Shown: in pieces, positions 59,651 through 64,000 of the stretch
How the letters are laid out: every line of letters starts with the position of its first letter
How positions within the stretch are numbered: position 1 is the first letter of the stretch
NCBI GenBank assembly: GCA_013398175.1
Contig: VZRZ01003221.1
Location: forward strand, 62,001 to 126,000
DNA length: 64,000 nt
Source of the DNA: Climacteris rufus
Taxonomy: Eukaryota > Chordata > Aves > Passeriformes > Climacteridae
Reading direction: 5' to 3'
Translations under genes and position numbers: made by a program
Notes under the pieces: model-generated
What the model was told of the DNA's origin: nothing
Databases searched by the model: none
What the model saw: the letters and a program-made list of their open reading frames with translations, nothing else

Positions 59651-62269
59651 AGCCATTGAAATCTGTCGGTGGGCAGCTAACAGGCACTAACAAAGTGGGA
59701 TGACTTCTTTTGCATTTAACAATTAGGTTAGCTATTAATCCACAGGAATAGCAGCCTTTCTGCTACGTGAGCCATCTCACAGGGGTTTTTCTCAGCCTTT
59801 GAAATGTCTCTGTGCACACTGGTGGGTGTTTAGTCATGCAGAGTGGGACACACAGTGAGACACGTCTTCATTGAAGTCAGGGTCACTTCTGAAGGGGCTG
59901 CATTTTTTTAATCTTTCCCTGACCACAGCAAACATTTAAAGGCTGTGAGAACTTCCTTTTGCTACTTGTGTGCCTGGTAAGGACACACTTCAGAAATAAC
60001 AACTGCAGGGGAGAATTGCCCCCACTGACAGCCTTGTCCCACCAACCCTCCTTCCTCCTGCCCCGCCGGGGCACTTTTTGGTAGCTGACTTTTGCTACTT
60101 CACCCTCCAGAAAAGCCAAGGCAGAGTTTTACTGAAAGCCCTGAGTGTGCCTGTGGGTGCATGAGTGCCTGTGCACAGTTGAAAGGGTTTTTTTTTCTGT
60201 TGGGAGCTCGTGGGATGGGTGCAAAAGCTGCACATCACGTGCTCGGGGCTGGTAGGGAGGAGAGCGGTGGGAATCAGTAAACAGAACAGGGGGATGAATG
60301 CACATGTCCACACTCCCTGGAAATCCCCTGACTGACAGGACAGCCAGCCTAGGGAAGAGTTAAAAGCAGGGCTCTGGAAAGTTTGGCCAGATGACTTCCT
60401 GATGGAGTTTATACAAGTATAGTGTGCGCAAGGACGTATGTGCCTACGTGCCACTTCTCCCGGAGCCGAGCAGAGGGAGGAAAAAAATAATAAAAACATC
60501 ACAGATGGGTCCAGGCTGAAAACAACCATCTGATGAATGTGCAGGGTCATCACACTCCTCTCATTGCAAACCTGCCAGACAAATCTGTGTGATGCCTCCT
60601 CTGCTCTGTAGCCCTCTTGCCACAGAACAAGAGGGCAGGGGCAGGGGTGAGGCAGGGCAGGGAGGAGACAGAGGAGGACATTAGCAGGAGGAATTCACAG
60701 TATCCCAAACCAGCTGCCAGTTGTTCAGCTCTCAGGATGTCCCCATCAGCCAGGGCAATAATGCAGTTGTCTGCAGTCACTGGAATGCCAGGGTGATGCA
60801 AAGCTGATGCCAAGGAGATTCCAGTGAGGCACTGGCACGATGCCAGGGTGATGCCTGCAGCCAGGAGGTGTGATGGAATGCAGCTCCATACATTCACACG
60901 TGTTGCTCTCAAAAGGCCCAGCCTGGGTAGAGATATCACTGAAACACTAACACAACTTTGTTAGTATGGATTGTACAAATCTGGGCAGGACTTTGGTACT
61001 CAAACTATCCCCTGTTCCTGTGCTGTCATCATGGAAAACCCTCAGGGTTACCTTAACACACTCCCATGCGTGTCCTACTGTGGGGCTGTGACAGCCAGAG
61101 CTGCTAATCTGAGGGAAATGGGCTTGCTTGTGGGCAAGAGCTTAATTCTCACTGCCATGAGTCCTTCCAGGGAAGGATTTGCAAAGATGGCTAACAAAGG
61201 CTGGTGCTGCCATGGCCTGAGTGGGGACTCTCTCTGGCCTCCCAAAAGAGAGGAGTGGGGACACATCAAGGATTGTATAGAGCAGCTTGCTTGACCTTCT
61301 GTAGGCAGATCAGCAAGCAGGCAAACTCCATATTACTCTCATTTAGCTGTAAATCAACCTTCCTCCCAATTATAGAGCACACTTGCCTCCTCCTCCTCCT
61401 TCAGAGCAGGGTGAGAGGGCACCATGTACGTAAGGATTAAGCACAAGTCCCTTTAGGGATGCTTAGTCAGTGAACCCGTGCTTCTCATTACATACTTCCA
61501 ACCTGCTGTCATTTGATAATCTTGTGGAAGGCTTTGCAAGTTTGTGCTGTCTCAGAAATTTCTGCTGGTTCACTGCAGCTGCACTCAGAGGGGACTCTCT
61601 GAGCACAGCAAGACCAGGGCTAATTGCATCAGGAGAGCAGAAAGAAGGTCTGCTAAACTGCTCCTGTTACAAACCCCACCTGCATTCTCAGAGTCCAGCC
61701 AAGCTTGCTTGCAGAGACATCATTAGCACCAAAAAGTAAAAAGCTGCAGATAGACTTTATACAGTGTGAAACAGCAATAAATAAATTTAAAAAAAAAAAA
61801 AGCAAAAACAAAAACAAGCAAACAACTTTCTTCACAATAGTTGAGCTGATTTTGGAAAGCAAGGCTTGCAAATAGTAGAAATTAGCCATATAAATAAAAT
61901 GAACATTATATTCATTGATTTCTTTTAGATCAGAATACTAACTCTGAATACTATCCTTGGATTACACAAATTCAAAAAGTCATATTATTCTATTTAGCTG
62001 CACCCTTTTAATTTTATTTTTTATTGAGTCCAAAATCTTATCTTTGACTGGAGCAACTATAAATTCTAAATACTAGAGTGCAATTCTCTGGAAGGTAGTT
62101 TTGAATTTTGACTTACTATGTTGCTTTTCTGGGTATTCCCATCTTTCCATTTCTATCAAAAATCCCTGTAATTTCCATCTTGTTTCTCTAAGGCCCAAGT
62201 TGCACAAACCTGTTGTGTTACACCCCCCAAGGCAGGTGGGGCAGTTAGGAGGAAAAGATGTTACATTTT
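59651..62269. other. Intergenic; no gene recognised
   Basis: Contains the G4-like tract at 60632 and a 15-base direct repeat (ATGCCAGGGTGATGC) at 60785-60799 and 60840-60854. The AT-rich end at 61750-62150 has an A run at 61788-61801. Confidence 0.5.
60632..60665 (+). other. Potential G-quadruplex tract
   Basis: At least five runs of three or four G separated by short loops (GGGCAGGGGCAGGGG, then GGCAGGGCAGGG). This fits the G4 pattern. No gene is adjacent, so any role is unknown. Confidence 0.5.
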
Positions 62270-62600
62270 GCAGCCTTCCAGTACCTGAAGGAAGCCTACA
62301 AGAAAGTCAGAGGGAAAGTTTTGACAAGGGCATGGGGCTTCAATCTGAGAGTAGATTTAGATTTGATATTAGGAGGAAGTTCTTTCCTGTGAGGGGGGGG
62401 AGGCCCTGGCACAGGTTCCTCAGAGAAGCTGTGGCTGCCCCATCCCTGGAAGTGTCCAAGGCCAGGCTGGACAGGGCTTGGAACAACCTGGGATAGTGGA
62501 AGGTGTCCCTGCCCATGGCAGGGGGATTGGAACTGGATGATCTTTAAGGTCCCTTTCAACTCAAACCATTCTGTGGTTCTTTAATTCTGTGATTCTTTGC
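62270..62600 (+). repeat. CR1 LINE 3' end, plus orientation, young-looking
   Basis: Matches the CR1 3' region from CAGCCTTCCAGTACCTGAAG through GATATTAGGAGGAAGTTCTT and TGCCCATGGCAGGGGGATTG to a terminus with repeated TTCTGTG. It is the best-preserved CR1 end in the window and carries the canonical terminal microsatellite-like repeats. Confidence 0.95.
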
Positions 62601-64000
62601 ACTGGTAGCAAGAAGCCTGTTAAAGATGAGGTCAGGGAGCTGAGTTTTGCTGTGGCAGCTTCAGAGCTTTATTTTCTACCTCTTTGCATTTCACCCTCTC
62701 TACAGATTAGCACAGGCTCAAGCCTGGCTGAGTACAATTGGGATGAAGCAAGATAGTGGAAAAGAAGTGATTTCATCTCAATGCAAGCATTTCACACTGG
62801 ATTGTCTCCCACTTGAGCTGACGTGTTAAACAGAGCTCTTTACCAGCGTGTGGTAAACTTAATTTGCACTGGGTACACAGCCTGCACTGCACTGCAGCCA
62901 GAAGTGTCCCTGCTCCTGGGTGGCTGCCTGAACACAATCTCAGAGCAGAGAGCAGGGTTCAGACTCCCTACCTGAATGATAGATGTCTGTGCCAGCCACT
63001 ACAGTGGTGCCCCTGTTTGGGTGGGAAGGACAGGCAGCGGGAAACAATGTGTGGATTCATACCAGATTTATTCCAAAACCAAAGAATCAAACCCATCTTT
63101 CCTAAGAGACAGGCTCCCTTTTCAGAAAGAAGAGTGATTTAAGGTCAAATACTTTCATCCCAAGGAACATGAAGTGAAGAACGGCAAAATTTGGTTGGCA
63201 TCCTGTGTGGTTTACCAGCAGTGCCTGGGTTTGGGGGAGGAATGCAACGTCACAGCACTGCCTGGCAGCTGAGTGACATCAGGTCACACTATGTGGGTGA
63301 ATGCCACGCTGGAAAGGTCATTCCCTGGGCTCCAGCCCAGCCTGCCCCACTTGGAAAGGGGGTTCTGTACTGGGCACTGGCTTGCTCTGGAAAATGCCTT
63401 CTCAGGCTCCACTGCTGTCACCCGAGCCCCCATGGTGGCTGATGGCAGGCAGGGAAGCTCTGGGCATGCACAGGTGGCAGGAAAAATAAAGATATCTAAA
63501 GGAAGGGCTCGTTTCTTAGAAAGAGAAGAGGAACAGGTCGCTCTGGGGCTGGCCAGCCTGTACAGGGTGTTACACAAACACCAGACCTACATGAACTGGA
63601 GTGGCTGCTGAGAGCTGCCCAGGAATGAGCACGACCCTCTTAGCACAGCCACAGCTGACAGCCTCCCTTGCAGGACAACTTCTCCCTCTCTGTCTTCCTT
63701 TTGGAGCATTTCCTGAGCTGATGAAAACTAAACATGGATCCTCAGGGGCTGGCAGATACCATCACTGTCTGGCATTGCCCCCATGGATGTAACCTGTCAT
63801 CTCTGTGTCCTCCCTCCTGGTACAAATTGCTGTGGGTCACCATGTAATAAAGCAGTGAGCTGTGCCCTTGCAGGTGCCAGCTCTCTGTGAGACAGCTCCC
63901 ATGTCCCTCACCCCTCCACGGGCCCCTTTGCAGCAACAGCAGTGAGGCTGGATTCTGCCCAGCCCCGCAAGCCCTGGGGAATGGTGACAATGTGGTCCCC
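62601..64000. other. Intergenic; nothing recognised
   Basis: Unique sequence to the window edge without recognisable gene or repeat. Confidence 0.5.

Noticed and set aside
1..64000. Search for CRISPR arrays, operons, phage or plasmid features, tRNA and rRNA genes
   Set aside because: None seen. The window is vertebrate nuclear DNA with introns, CR1 LINEs and a CpG island.

Overview
This is a vertebrate nuclear window, almost certainly from a bird. It holds CR1 LINE fragments of the avian type (about ten recognisable pieces), a spliced gene with GT-AG introns, one CpG island, and no prokaryotic or organellar architecture. Three runs of N (2, 9 and 276 bases) mark it as a draft assembly. A songbird is plausible from the look of the CR1 copies, but that is inference.

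Only one gene can be supported: SIK1 (salt-inducible kinase 1), on the minus strand. Its start codon is at 31692-31694 and its stop at 21300-21302. I resolved 13 coding exons, all with GT donors and AG acceptors and all phase-consistent, up to a 9-N gap in the last exon where the frame breaks by assembly error. The deduced protein is about 805 residues: N-terminal kinase domain, UBA domain, then a long regulatory tail that carries the PKA-type sites, the basic nuclear-localisation segment and a conserved C-terminus. An AT-rich 3' UTR of about 2.6 kb probably runs to near 18640. The 5' UTR and promoter lie in a CpG island interrupted by the 276-N gap. Intron 2 contains a perfect palindromic cAMP response element, fitting for a gene known to be induced by CREB.

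Layout: 1-18640 is intergenic DNA beyond the 3' end of SIK1. It holds small CR1 tails, a pair of 98-bp copies of an unidentified repeat (8066 and 9378) and a decayed CR1-type LINE (15225-16400). 18640-31810 is SIK1. 31430-32530 is the CpG island. 32550-33945 holds two CR1 copies in head-to-head orientation close to the promoter. 33950-64000 is intergenic, with four further CR1 copies, a pentanucleotide satellite and several homeodomain-core-rich stretches that may be conserved regulatory DNA. No second protein-coding gene, tRNA, rRNA, CRISPR array or clear retrovirus was found. The longer unspliced open frames outside SIK1 look like chance ORFs.

The points most worth checking are the intronic CRE, a 114-bp stop-free intron inside the kinase domain, the two assembly faults in the last exon and 3' UTR, and the unidentified repeat pair. 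I did not find evidence for a new kind of biological system.
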